DNA from: Psettodes erumei
Lineage: Eukaryota > Chordata > Actinopteri > Pleuronectiformes > Psettodidae
Length of the DNA: 64,000 nucleotides
Assembly: GCA_016785225.1 (NCBI GenBank)
Contig: JAFBJZ010000616.1
Span: 2,097,001-2,161,000, forward strand
Reading direction: 5' to 3'
The position numbers and the translations under genes were made by a program. Under the pieces are notes generated by a model that searched no databases, was not told the DNA's origin, and saw nothing but the letters and a program-made list of their open reading frames with translations. Below are positions 1-12,700 of this stretch, in pieces. Each line of letters opens with the position of its first letter. Position 1 is the stretch's first letter.

Positions 1-473
1 CATGTACACCCTTCACACATTTTTCAGAAGGTCTATAATTGTGTCTCCCAAATCCACATATTAGTGACATCAGTGTGTCCACAGCAACATGACAGGCTTG
101 TTTTTTCCCTTTCTTTCCATCTGCCATTGCTGTTATTTGTACTGTTAATTGTACTGTATTCAAAACAAATAAACCTTTTAAGTACCTGAGTAAATACAGT
201 GTTCCCACACTACCCTGCACTATATTTCTCATGACGTTAAACAAGGGAGGGGTTAACATGTTATCAACAGCAAGTAAGGTAAGCAAGAAAAGTATTACGA
301 GGGACATCGGCCACATATTTCAGTCCTATGATTTGTTTAGGTCAGTATTTCAACAAGACAAATCAAGTCAGACATCGATCGAAACGGGAAATATGGCCAA
401 TACCTTTGCCTGCCTCTCCTGACCCAGAGATAAGCAACAGTATGACAGAGCTGCTGAGAAACACCTGCCACTT

Positions 474-480
<7 letters not shown>
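1..480. other. miga1 intron, nothing else seen
   Basis: AT-rich sequence downstream of the miga1 first coding exon on the minus strand. I found no next exon encoding the expected transmembrane segment, so it must lie outside the window. The short ORFs here are not supported. Confidence 0.6.

Positions 481-521
<41 letters not shown>
481..521. repeat. CA/GT microsatellite overlapping the miga1 donor
   Basis: About 20 CA units read on the plus strand. On the minus strand this is a GT repeat that starts exactly at the 5' splice site of the miga1 first coding exon, so repeat length change happens within the splice-donor region. Confidence 0.95.
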
Positions 522-523
<2 letters not shown>

Positions 524-620
524 GTGTCAGGGAGCTGTAGACGGACAGCGGGAGGTGAACCATGCGCAGGGCAGCAGCCTTGACAGACAGCTGGGAGCTG
601 GCGAGGGTCTCATGTGTCAT
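522..620 (-). CDS. miga1: miga1 (mitoguardin 1), first coding exon, partial
   Basis: Mitoguardins are outer-mitochondrial-membrane proteins that promote mitochondrial fusion and lipid-droplet/ER contacts. The exon runs 681 to 522 on the minus strand, with acceptor cctcctcag before 681, ATG at 620-618 (context gccgcaATGa) and donor CAG|gtgtgt after 522. The 33 codons begin MTHETLASSQLSVKAA and end LPLSVYSSLTQ. They align without gaps to the recalled human MIGA1 start (MSDETVSRSQFSLK, then ALPVSWYYSLSQ). An in-frame TAG lies three codons before the ATG, so 621-681 is 5' UTR. The exon ends at phase 0. The membrane segment and the rest of the protein would be encoded left of the window. Head-to-head placement with usp33 matches the human locus. 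The donor is the first GT of a long GT repeat. The paralogue miga2 is less likely because the N-terminus fits MIGA1 and the neighbours agree. Confidence 0.85.
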
Positions 621-1374
621 TGCGGCGGTCTATCCATGACTTGGCAACCCTCGTATCTTCATCGCGTCCGTGCTGCTGGAGCTGAGGAGGGAGACAGCAG
701 TGAGTGACATGCAAGGGTTTAACCTTGGAGGCTGAGGAGGAGACATAATGACGTTATTACATAAAGCCTCTGACGTGCGGTATGTGCAGCTAGCAATGCT
801 GGCTCAACCCGAGTGCAGTCGGGCTCATCAAGCCCTTCCATATTGTTAAAAAAATGACTATCTTGATAACAAAAAAACCCACAACTTTCATGAAAACTAC
901 CATGAAACAAATGCCACACACTCGTGTGTCTCATTCACTGCCTTAGAGGACAAGCAGCACATTTCAAACCTCACTTCACTTTGTATACATGCCTGAACAA
1001 AGTGGCAGTTTGTGTGCATGAGTAAACACACTGTGCAAACACAGCGTTGCTCTCCCCCCACCCAACACGATTCCACACTGCAGAACCGCATCTCCTAAGC
1101 TGCTGCAGATCCACCTGACACGACTGCATTCCACATCCAAATTGCGCAAGAGACCCGTGTGGCTCATCACGTGGACGAGGATCCTGTCTGAATCCAAGTC
1201 TTAACCAGACAAAACTTCAAATTCTGTTTCAGGTATTTAATGTTGTTCATGAAGCACAGTTACAGTGTCTTCAATTTGGATCCAGTCAAAATGTCAACTT
1301 ATTACTTTTGAATGTCTGTGATTCGTTATTTTAAAATTCTAACTTTAATGTTATTAATTCATAATTAGGACTCG

Positions 1375-1670
1375 TGTATCTTGTTACTGAGCACAGTTGC
1401 AACAATTCAGAAAGATTACTAATTCGACTGGTCATTTCAGTTATTATTTAAGTAAAAAAGGCCGGTAATTGTTTGGTTTCAACTCCTAAGATGCAAGGTT
1501 TTGCTTCTTCTCTTCTGTATATATATATGACAGTAAATTATGGACTATATGAATATTTTGGACTGTTGATCAGACAAAACAAGCAAACTGAAGACATCAC
1601 AGTGGGCTCTGAGAAATGGTTAATGCCATTTCCCCACAACTGATTATCATTTTAATAAACTACACATCTG
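1375..1670 (+). mobile_element. Old non-autonomous repeat element, copy A
   Basis: Its core (gactgttgatcagacaaaac, then tgaagacatcac and gggctctgag) is matched in reverse complement by sequence near 60,640, and more weakly near 51,480. I recall this family as widespread in teleost genomes, with ends rich in gattaatcgatt words. No coding capacity is visible. Boundaries are approximate because the ends are eroded. It sits in the miga1 5' region. Confidence 0.65.
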
Positions 1671-1860
1671 AGTGAGGAAATAATGGACAGATGAGAAGTT
1701 ACCTGCAGCCCTGATTTCCTTCAATAAATTTAAGGGACCACACGACTCCAATATGAAAGCACAGTGAGAGCCACGAGAAAGTGGAGGCAAAGTCCTTGTT
1801 TGAATAAACATAGCTGGAAAGGGCAGCGGATTCTAACTGACATAACCGAACTGTGTCGTA

Positions 1861-1890
1861 ATCATTCATTCATTCATTCATTCATTTCAT
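1861..1890. repeat. ATTC tetranucleotide microsatellite
   Basis: Six or so cattcattc units followed by a degenerate catttcatttc tail, in the miga1 5' region. Confidence 0.9.
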
Positions 1891-2229
1891 TTCTGCAACA
1901 TTAAAAACATCTTCCAGGAAATTAGCAATCCCGTCAAGATTGTCACTTGGTTTCAGGGACAAAAACGCTGGGATAAAAAGCACCCCAGCGCTGATAAAGT
2001 ATGTCAAGTTAAGCATGTTAGCACATGGTAGGTAAACCTGCTACTGGCCTATCTGAGCAGTGAATGGCAAACTTAGCTAACAAGGCTAATAACGGCTAGC
2101 AATGTTAGCCACTATTACCCCTGAATTTAACAGTGCAACAAATAAACTCGTCCGATCGGGCGGCTGTCTTCTAATTGAGCATGATAAACGTATAGCATCG
2201 ATAATATCACCATTACGTTTAGCGGGTTT

Positions 2230-2784
2230 CCTCCACAGCTGTTGCCGGTGCGTCAGCCGGTTCCTCCGATTGACCTCAGCGGCGCCGGTCTGAAGGACTC
2301 CGGCAACAGCGCGCTTCCCTCTCGCTTGACTTTCAAAATAAAAGCATACTCTTTGTCATCTTTATGGAGTTTGTGCTCCCCCGCGCGGTCTTTTGGGGTA
2401 TTCCAAATATATTCATGTTGCATAATAATGCAAGGTTTTACCGATGGGGAATTTATAAGATATTTCTAACAAGCTAATAGTCATTATTTAATGTAGAAAC
2501 AATATGAGGCACAAATATGTCTTATATACATGTCTTGTCCCGTAATGGGTATTCCAATGCCTTTAAGAAAAGCTACAACACATTCGATAAAATTAGGCAC
2601 ATTGTGATCTTATAGAAATATATATCTTTGAATGTACAAAGGTAATTAAATAAAACTTCAAATGTAATTTTTACAGTAAGATGGGGAGGGTTTAAATTGT
2701 TTTTTGTTTTTTAAACCGGAAAAGGGCGGAGATTGCTGTAACGTTAGCAACCACGCTGAGCGACAGGAACGGTTACCGTTAACG
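2230..2784. promoter_or_regulatory. Divergent miga1/usp33 promoter region (inferred)
   Basis: This lies between the minus-strand miga1 exon and the plus-strand usp33 leader. GC-rich, CpG-containing sequence covers about 2235-2335. An ETS-like accggaa is at 2715-2721 and a GC box gggcgg at 2724-2729, just before the proposed usp33 first exon. There is no TATA box at a convincing position. Shared use by both genes is inferred from the head-to-head layout. Confidence 0.5.
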
Positions 2785-2894
2785 TGAAGGATTGCCCTCT
2801 CAAGTATGTCCCTGAATACGGACTGAATCTGTCTCCTGGACGCCGAGTACAGTTGTATCCAGCGAAGAAGCGCCTGTCTCTTATTATCGCGCAG
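2735..2894 (+). other. usp33: usp33 5' leader exon (non-coding, approximate start)
   Basis: A strong donor GCGCAG|gtaaga ends this proposed first exon at 2894. The next usable acceptor is at 6225, just before the usp33 start codon. A short upstream ORF (ATG at 2806-2808, six codons, TGA at 2824-2826) is present. One frame is open from 2760 and joins in frame to the main ATG through the 15 leader bases 6226-6240, but it has no ATG. The 5' end is a guess. Confidence 0.55.
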
Positions 2895-5800
2895 GTAAGA
2901 ACATTTATTGTTGATGCTAACTGGCTGTTCGGCCACCGTGGGATCGACGGTGATCGTGTAATACAGGAGCGTTAGCCGGCTAACATTAGCTAGCATGTCA
3001 CTGACGAGATGGTTATCAGCAGCAGACCATTTGCCTCCAGTTGTAACCTGTGTGGCCGAATGCATCCACAACGAGCTTTGTGCGTCATCGCCGGTTTCAT
3101 GGCTTGCTTGAGAGACAAAAGCTCAATTGGGCCACCGGTTATTTGCCAGCGGGCTACTGCTAGCAGCGAACGATCGCTATACGGGCTGTGACGCTGTCAG
3201 CGCCTCGCCTGGTTTTGACAGCTCACTTTGAGCGGCGGACGAGGCCAAAGCCCCGCACATCTGTAACAAACCTCGCTGTGTCTACAACAGACCTGGCTGA
3301 CTGTTTATCTTTTAACCCGGGAGAAATTATCAAGCAGTTAAGTAACGATTTTTGCTCTTAATGTACCTAGCTAGCAACAACTGCAAGGTAACGTTGCGTT
3401 TTCAACATAGTGGCTAATGGGCTGCATGCTAAACTGTGCTACGAGGTTACTCACTGTATATTGACTTCTTTTTTTACTCTGTTTTAATTTATCACTATTT
3501 GACTTTTTAAACTAACTAAGGATAATATGGAAAGTGTCAGTCAACATCGGTTTCATGTGCACTGCCAGGTTTGGGTCAACGCCCCACCCTGTCTGTACGA
3601 CCTCTTTGTGCAGATTTAAATGTCCTGCATCACCGTCACCATCGATGTTTCACATTTTTATTAGATCGGACACGGCGACGGGGTCGGTTTGATGGTTTGC
3701 GCTGGAGAAACAGTAGACAGTTATGCCTCCCTTCGCCTGCTCTGGGTGATCGCCGGAGGCTTGACAGTGAAACCACCGGCTAATTTGATTTTCCTGGTGC
3801 GTACTACAGGCGCTTATAATGACTGTTTACTGGGGGAACGGAAGCCTCTAAAGTTCAGGGCAAAGTACAGGAGTCTGGTAAGACAGACAGAAGAGCTGCG
3901 GCTGATCCTGAGACTTTTCAGTTTGTTTTGGTTCTACTTTATGTATGTAAGATGAAGCCAGTCTGATAAGGCCGTTTATTATTAAATAGACTCCCAGATA
4001 GCAGTCATGAGGTGAGGAAACAGACATATTGACTCGCACAAGACTGAGCATGAACTTCACCGAGGACTGGCGTCTTCCTGTGTTCACGCTGATCTCCCAT
4101 TTGTCCCGTTGTTAGGATACAGCCTGTGTGTGTGCTTCCTCCTCTCTTCGGGATGCCTGTTATTTTCTTGATCAAGTGTTGGGTTTTTTTTAAACAGTGG
4201 AACACACTGGAAAAAAAAACGCCCATCGTGATATCCTAAAGCTCAAAGTCATTAAACCCTCTGTTTTGTTGGACCGACACTCCCAAATCCCAGAAATTTC
4301 AATATTGCACGATGAAAGATCAAAATACGCACCAAATTTAAAAAATTGGTGTCATCAAATGTTTGATATTTTTGCCTGATAAATGACTTCAATGTTTATG
4401 AAAATAGTTGCATAATAAATTGCATTGCTGCACTAGTTCTGTCAGTGCCTTGTGTGTAATTAGTTTTCTTCCCATTAACTGTCTCTGTGTGGTTGGTGCA
4501 TGGCGTGACACTCAGCGAGGGCTTTTTTTTAATGTTAAAAACCTCGTCACTGTGGTTTAAATGTGCTGAATCACGTGCAGCTCAGTAAAGAGCTGCGAGC
4601 CGGGCCCTGCTCTCATCATGCCGCTGACAGCTGAACACGCCTCGAAAGCCCGAATGCCCATGTGCGACCTCTAACCACGCTTGAAACTGTTATTATACAG
4701 TAAGGATTGATGAAAAGTGAATTATTAACAGCCGCACTGACTCACTGTGCTATCATTTGTGTTACGTAGCACCTGCCCGCCCCCCGAGAGGCTGCGTCTC
4801 AAAGTTGTTGACCGAACCGCGCTTGTGCGACTTGAGCTTGTGTAATGATGCAACGTTTCTTCGAGTGCGTGACGCTTGCCAAACAGACCTCCAGCTGAGC
4901 CGTCGCGTCCTCCGGTTCCCCAGGGCTGAGGGTTGAGGGGATGGGACTGCGGCCTTCTCAAAGAAACTCAATTAGAGAAAGCGCTGGTGCTTTCCTGTAA
5001 TCCTAATGTACAGGGCCTGTGCGTCTTGTTGGGTAGCTGCCCATCTTCCTCTTTTCACACGCGCCTAAAAATAGATGTGCAACAGGAGTCCGCTGGACCA
5101 AAGTAGACAGGAGCGGTCAGCTTTTCTCAGAGTAGGAGTGAGGATTATTGGGGGCTGGGGTGGCGATCTCAGTCGTAACAATGCATTGTTAGAAGTTTAA
5201 CTGCTTCCTCTAAATGATCAGTAGTTCGAGGCAGTTGATGGAGCTCAGTCAACTTCGCATCCCTGTGGAGGGTGGGTTTCCCTCTCTTGGCCAGCAGTAC
5301 AGAGGGTGGGTCCACAGAGGGGCTACTTCACTGTATTTGTAAATCATATATTGTATATCCAGCCAGACACTGAGTATAAAAACAGCAGAGTAGTAGAGGA
5401 TGAACCCTGCATTCGTCATTCTGTCCCCGGGTGACCAGCTGTAGAAACGGAGAGTGACTTTGGCTTTTCTTTTCAGTGGGTTTATCATCAGTGCATCATT
5501 TCTTTCCTGTTATACCTTGTTTTGTTGAGTACATGCAGCGTAACTTATGTGTTTTACCTCGGGCACTACGGCTCGCATTTTCAGATTTGTCAAAACCGGG
5601 ATAAGGGCTCACCCAGGTCTCTGAAGGTCTCCACGGTTTGTTGTTTACGTGCACGTCACACAACTGGGCAACAAGCAGACATGTAGAGGCACTCATGGTC
5701 CCAGACTCTAAACAGAGTGATCATCCATTTGCATGCCACTACTGTGAGCCATAATCATTTATGCACATTTGGGGACATCATCTCAGAGTCTTTTTATTTC

Positions 5801-6225
5801 TTCTTCCTCTCATCATCACATGAAGACACGCATGTTGTTGCTGTCAGTAGGAGATTTGAGTCACTTGGCGTGTGTTTGCAGTTGATTTGTCCTGACTTGC
5901 TCCATGTCTAATAGTCTGCTGCTGCATTTTTCCACGTCGTCGCCGCTTAAATCCTTTTATGACCTCACTATTCAGACAATGCAGCTTCCACGAGCCGCTA
6001 ACAGCCGCGGCGTGACGTCCCATTTGGCGCGTCAGTGGCCGATAATAAGAGGAATTTGTCCGTGGCGCGGGCGTGGAAGAACTTAGCGTGCGGCAGCGGC
6101 GGCTCGGGTTACGGAAGGCTGTCGGGCCGGTCGCCTGCGCCGTCCTCGGATGCGTCTCGTGACGCTGTGTCAGATGTGGGGTTGATAAATCAGTTAACAC
6201 TGACTTTCTTCCGTCTCTCCCTCAG
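2895..6225 (+). other. usp33 intron 1
   Basis: Runs from the leader exon to the first coding exon. The first 600 bases carry many gttagc/gctagc words (about 2970-3430). I saw no additional exon, although an alternative leader exon cannot be excluded. Confidence 0.5.
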
Positions 6226-6240
6226 ACCTGTGGGCGAGTG

Positions 6241-9200
6241 ATGCCGCTGGTGTCCAGCTGTGACTGCCCCCACCTGGACTGCGTGGGGGAGATCACCAAG
6301 GAGGAACTCATTCAGAAATCCCATGTGAGTGACCCCCCGCCCCGTCCACTGCCCTGCTCGTGACTTCGGCGCCGGATGTAATCTCAAAACATGTGACGCT
6401 TACATTCTTTTCTAGGGCCAGTGCCAAGACTGTAAAGTTGGCGGACCCAATCTGTGGGCGTGTTTGGAGGTAAGACAACAAAAAGAGTTGATTTGACAGT
6501 CTGACCTCCTGACACTTAGTGATTTTTATTCAACACCTCCTGCATCCTTTGTTTGTGTTCCAGAATGGCTGCGCGTACGTGGGATGTGGAGAATCTCACA
6601 CCGACCACAGCACCGTCCACTCGCAGGTGAGAGATGTCAGACCTTACAGCCGGGGAAATGGTAATGAATGCTCCGAAAACAGGAGAGAGCAAGGGAGGGA
6701 TGGAAGAAAAGGTATAACCCAGAGAGGAGTGGAGGTGTCAGGAGAGGAACAGCGGGGGCACAGATGGCAGTCCAGGACAGCAGCACCACTTCATCGTCCC
6801 AGGAGCATCCGCTGTGAATAAAAGTGCCTCCAGCGCTGCTTTATCCCTCACAGGGCCCCCCCTGTCCCTGATCAAACAGCCCGCACGTGCATCTTTTAGC
6901 TTTTGAAGTACATGCATTGTTAAAAACCATCGAGCCCGCTCCGGCTGCCTCCATCTCCACATTCGCTGCAGTTTCAACAGTGGATCATCCATTATTAATT
7001 GCCATTCCTCTGGGAAGTTGTGTGGGGGGTGGTGGTGGTTCACCAGCACTGTCAGTTCCATGGTTACAGTATCTGCACCTCCCGGCAGCTCTGAAGCTTT
7101 ACTCAGACTATGCCGCTCTCAGCGTTGACTAAGGCTTTTCGCTCCACATGCTAAGGCCGAGTGTGGGGAGGAGGAATACTAAAGCAAACATGTCGCTTGC
7201 TCTGCTCATTCGCATCCGCAGAGCCGTTCAAGCCGAGAAACAGCCTGTCGAAGTGCAAACATTTCAGAAGTGGAGCCCCCCCGCCCAGCCGAAAAGACAG
7301 ATATTCAGCACAGAGCGCGCTGGTGAAGAACTTTAATATCAGCAGGCCAATTTCAAATACCACCAGTGAATTTGATATCTGTTGCCGTAAGTGGGACATC
7401 TGTCTCTGCAGCCTGCCAACTGGCTTTTGTGGGTTTTTTTTTTTTTTCCAGTGGCAGCCATCTTTAAATCCGTAAGAAAGAAGTCCATGCTTAATTAGTG
7501 CCCCGGAGGCCCCGAGGGGAGGGGAACATTTTGATCTCTTGACTATGCAATGAGAAAGACTGCAGTCGGATCACGTCAGACGCTGAGATGTATGGGAATG
7601 AGGGTCACAGCCAGTCACGCTGTGAGTAAAAAGGAATGAGTTGTGTGCAGCTGAAAGTTAGAGCTAGGTTGATTTCTATTGATCGTTACTGAATTATTCA
7701 AGCATAGATTGTATTTCAACCATCATTATCCCCCGCTGGGATTCCTTCCTTCTTGTGCAGATAAAGGATTGTAAGGTTACCCCAGCCTTACAGCGGCTTT
7801 CAGGCAACTTGCAGTCCTCATAAAATGCCAAATCTGCTCCGCTCCATTCCTTATCAATTTTACATGCATTTGTGCAAACGCTGCAAGTCTGCTGCCAGGA
7901 TCGCAGCGAGAGGGTGCATCTCCTCCTTTTATTTGATTTCGGCTGGTAATTCCTCAACCACGGGGAGCTGGAGGGTTCGACTTGTGTTTTTTGTTTAGAG
8001 GAAAACCAGACCCTCCTTTTATCGGGAGCTCTCACACACGCTGAAGCAGATGCTGGCTTTAGGCGTTACGCCGCAGGAACAAACACTGTACAGTAAAATC
8101 TGAGTTGCTGCCGCGATCAGACAGGTTTTCCTTCTTCCTTCTGGTTTTATTCAGCACGAGTGTCTGATTAAGCAGCATGACGGATTTGTTTTGCGCGAAT
8201 ATAATGACTATTTAAGGTCTTTCGGACCAGACCTGTCATTAATTGCCGTAACGTCTCACCGTAAAAGCCACAAACAGTTCATTGTAATAGAAAACATTAT
8301 GTGGGCTGATGAAACATCCCCCTAAGCCCCATAAATCCAGCTTGTTATTAATGCCCTACCTGATGTTCTCCCCTTCATAAATGATTTAAACGGGGCCGTT
8401 TCATGGTCTGCTGTGCTCCCTCCGCGCGAAGGCTTACGCAGCCTGATGAATAATGCAGAGCGAGTCTGCTGGTCCGGCAGCTGCTCACGTTCAGTCTCCT
8501 GCCGACCCGCCGTCAGAGCGGGAGTGGGTCAGCAGGACTCGCCCTGACGCATCTGAGCGCGGTTCAACTTTTTGTGATGTGTCTATTTTGGGGAATTTTT
8601 TAATTTCTTCACATATTTGAGAGTTTAAGAAGGGTTTTTTTGTACCCACAAGTGCTCTTATAAAAAAGTCTGCAAAGGAAACGGCTTTTTAAATACAGCC
8701 TTCAGTTGGTTTCTCTTTGCTAGTAGTCGAGCATTGGATCTGTAGTGATGCTTTAAGAACTTGCAGAGTCGACTGTGGTTCATGTATTGATTAGTCAGTA
8801 CAAGCACAAATACAAAAAAAATGGCCATGGGTATTAAAATGTTTTGAGTTGTGAAGCTTTTCAGCTTTTCTTTGTCTAATTTGACAGTAAACTGAACCTC
8901 TTTCGGACATTTGGCCCAAATTAAACTAGCAGTTTAAAAATATAAAATGGACATGTGATAGACCAAATGATGAGTTGATCCGAAAGTTATTCAGCAACTC
9001 ATTTCGTGATTGCAGCCTTAACGTCCCTGTTCAGGTGATTGTTGAAGGCGAGTGTCTTGTCGGCTTTCAGTCCAGTTGGACAGTTTTCCATAACGGTTCA
9101 GCTTGTCGGCACACCCAGCCCCCAGCAGGCACGCCTTCACGCTACAAAAACAACATGCAGTCGTACTAATGAGATGAACTCGCTAATGACAACGCGCTGG

Positions 9201-9416
9201 TGCTCCATCAGCTGCGGCTCACCACGTGCTTCCCTCTTTTCCCTCTCCCAACACCTGCGCGCGCAGGAGACGCGGCACAACCTGACGGTGAACCTGACCA
9301 CGCTCCGAGTGTGGTGCTACGCCTGCGGCAAGGAGGTGTTCCTGGAGCGCAAGCTGGGCCCTCACTCGCCCCACGCCGGCGGCAAGCCCCTCCCCTCGCC
9401 ACAGGGCGCCGCTCAG
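6241..9416 (+). other. usp33: usp33 exons encoding the UBP zinc finger
   Basis: The first four coding exons (6241-6324, 6416-6469, 6564-6626, 9267-9416) all join at phase 0. They encode a cysteine/histidine-rich ZnF-UBP fold: CPHLD near residue 9, CQDC, NLWACLE, CAYVGCGE, HTDHSTVH and WCYACGKEVF. In this family the finger binds partners or free ubiquitin C-termini. The 2.6 kb intron 6627-9266 shows no other gene and contains repeat copy B. Confidence 0.9.
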
Positions 9417-9697
9417 GTGAGAGCAGTTCTCTTACGTCCACAGCCCACAGCAGTTGATTTATCTGCTGAGTCAGAAAACAGCAAAATTAAAAAAAAAAAA
9501 AAAAAAGAAGTGAAATGCATTGTGCTGTTTGAATAGACAGGTTTACATTGCAGGCTTACTGCATTATCGCTTAGTTACATAACCACGCGCGCTCTTGCCA
9601 TAAATTCCCATCAGTCTTACCTGAGTTACAGTCTGAGCCACCAGCCAAACTGTATGGTTATTCATTTACTGGATAAGACTTTTTATGACGAGGTGGA

Positions 9698-9728
<31 letters not shown>

Positions 9729-12700
9729 TGTATCTCCAGGATAGCAGCAGGGCACCTGGGAGCCCAACCTCTCTGAGGGTGCCCCCTAATGGAGGCTGTG
9801 AGGACCTGGACATGGAGACGGAGGAAGAGGACGACCTGCGTGCCAGAGGTCAGCTTACACAATCACAGCATTCATCTCGTCCACAATTAAATATTGGCAT
9901 GTAATGTTGATGAGGGTTAAACTGCTGCAGCAATACAGAATATTTTCATTATATTAATATTAGAATATTTTGAATCAGTCAGTGAGGTGACTAAAAGCAA
10001 TTAAAATGTTTCACCTCTTGATCCAAATATGACACAAGCGAACGCCTCCAACACGGGAGCTGATGAATCAGCAGTCGGCGGACTTCAAAGAGAAGCTTGT
10101 GATTGGAATTATTAGAGCAGGTAATGGGTGCATCAGCTCCACCCAGCAGGCACACTCCGAAGCAGCAACACCAGCTGACGTGTGGCCGGGGATGCGCCGA
10201 TCCCACGTTTTCAGCCCCGCCGCTGGTAGCCACACCAGGTGTTTAATTCATGAGCTGTCTGCCTCACTGAGGGGAAGACATCTTTCTTTTATGTGGAAGA
10301 CAAAGTTTTACAAAATTTTACAAATATATAAATTTACTGAATTTTTAGTTAAAATCCAAATAATAAATAATTGTGCACCAGAAACGTGGTAAAATCAATC
10401 TTCAGAATGAACAGGAATTACAAGTGAAAACCTTTGAAACTCTCCCTTTAGTGAATTATATGGGACGCATATATAATTGAATGGAATAGATCAGCATCCA
10501 GCCATTTGTACCTGTTTGAGTCAGTACTGGACCTGCATCAGTATCACTGCATCTCCAGTGTGGTCAAACTCCAACACAAGCCTTCTGTCAGGAGTTGTAC
10601 TTGAAAGCACCACAAAGACTGAGGTCAACATCTGGGAAGATCATGGGAAAGACAAACAACTGTTGGTGAAATAGTTTCGTCACGGTGCTATAAAGGCTGA
10701 CTGGACCCACACAAAAATAGATGTGGGCAGTAGAGAGCCGTACATGGCCCTTAAGCAGGCCTGCAGGCTGCTTCCGCACACCTCGCACTTCAGTGCTTCT
10801 GTCCCACCGGAGCCGTCAAGGCAAATAGTGTTTTCACTCAGAGAAACACAGTGAGACACGCACAGGCTCCGCCGAACGGCATATGTTACGTTCAGACCTC
10901 ATGCGGTGGAGCTCGGGCTTTGGCACCAGTCACCGCTTCGGTTATTTTGGTCCCACAGATCATATGAACAGGAGGCGGTGGATTTAGGCTTTGTAAGAGT
11001 GATGTCTGCAGAACAGGCGGGTCGGAGGTTCTCAGAGTGCCAGGTGCTCCTCCTCAAGTGATTGAGGGGGAGGGGGTCAGAGGTCGTCGCGTGAGGCGAA
11101 AAGACAGGAGTGCGCTGTGGGAATCTGGATGAGCAGAGTCATCGCTCAGTCAAAATCAGACAGAAAACACGATCCATGTATTTTTTTTAAAGCAGCGCGA
11201 CTTTCGCTTTTCAAGGATCCCCTTATCCCCTGTGTCTGTTGTGAATGACTGTCATAAACCCATTTAGAAATCATAGAAAACAAACAACCCCAGCAAGTCC
11301 AGATCTTGCTTGAGAATAATCACGTTTTAAAGTTCTCTTCAGCGTCAGAGTAATCCAGGGCGAGTCCACCGTACATCTATGACCTTGTTGCAAACAGCTC
11401 ATTCAGCAGACTTTTGATAGTGCCGGCTAACTAACTGACCCACACAATGGCAATATTGTACTTCTCAGATATAAATGCAGGAGTGTCTAGGCTTTGCCAT
11501 CAAAATGTACAAGGTGTGTTCTGTCTCCCCCAGGCCTGACGGGACTGAAGAACATCGGCAACACCTGCTACATGAACGCCGCCCTGCAGGCCCTGTCCAA
11601 CTGGTGAGACCCTGCCCTCCTTCTGCATGCCCACCTCCCACACCCCCTCCGGTCTACGCATCTACCCCATGTCATGTCCCTGACTCTGCATTCGTGCTCC
11701 GTGTCCCGTCCCCCCCCCCGTTTGCTCGCCGCTCACACTCTTTTCAGCCGCCGCCCGCCTGCCTGCTCCTGGTCGACCGCGGCCCTGCTCGTTTGGGAGA
11801 GTGACGGTTGAGTGGGAATTGCTGCAGTGCACCATTTGAGATGGCAGAAATGGCCTTTTGTAGATCCCTGTAGGCTCTTCTGTTACAAATGAACATCAAC
11901 TCTTTCCCCATCTGCTCTGCCCCCTCTCCTCCTTCCTTTCCCACCAGCTCTTTTTATGTGTCTCCCTTTACTGTTTTCCTTTTTTACAGTTTATGGAATT
12001 GTCAGTACTTCTGATTCATTCTCTATGTCTGTCTTTTGGTGTGGTCACTTAATTTGGGATTGTTCCGCAGAGCCTGACGCTGCCTTTTTACTTACTTTTT
12101 TTTTTACCTCGCGCATTTTTCTACATTGGGGTTAGTAAATTTTTCAAATTAAACTGATGATGCCTAGACGGGATACGGGATTCAAAATGGAAGATGTGGG
12201 TCAAAATTTGCAATCTAAATCACGTTCCCAAAATAGGAGGAAGTGAGTCACGCAGCTGCAGAAGGAGGGACCTTTTCCCCAACTTTCCTTTTGATGTCTG
12301 TCTGCGCGAGCGCTGCTTCTTCTCCGTTTCTGTCGGGGTCATTATTCAGTTTGAAGGACTTTTCTCTTGCCAAGGGAAGAGGAACGCTCCACGCTGTATT
12401 CACCCTGCAGTTTGTCTCTTTCTCACAAACCCATGTCCAGTCTGTGTCCATCAAATAAAATCTCCCCAGCTGTTTTTTTTTTTTTTCTTCTGGGCCCTGT
12501 CTCACGTCCTTCAACTCTCAGCTGTGTGCGGAGGTTTCTCGCCAGAGCCAGTAGCTCTGGGACTTTGCGTTATCACTCTGCAAGTGAAATGTGAATTTGA
12601 TGACATGAAGTGAATCAAAAATACAGGCAGGAGATGGCATCATGTAGAAATGCTGACCTCTCTGGCTCTCCTTTCCTTCTCCGTTTTTTTTCAGCTTCGT

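Larger units (their letters stand above)
682..2230. other. miga1 5' region: intron or upstream sequence, no gene seen
   Basis: No coding exon was found. The stretch holds repeat copy A, the ATTC microsatellite and, from about 2010 to 2110, a cluster of gttagc/ctagc words of the kind also seen beside the usp33 and zzz3 first exons. A non-coding first exon of miga1 is expected to the right. A weak minus-strand donor (GAG|gtcaat after 2275) is one candidate. Confidence 0.5.
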
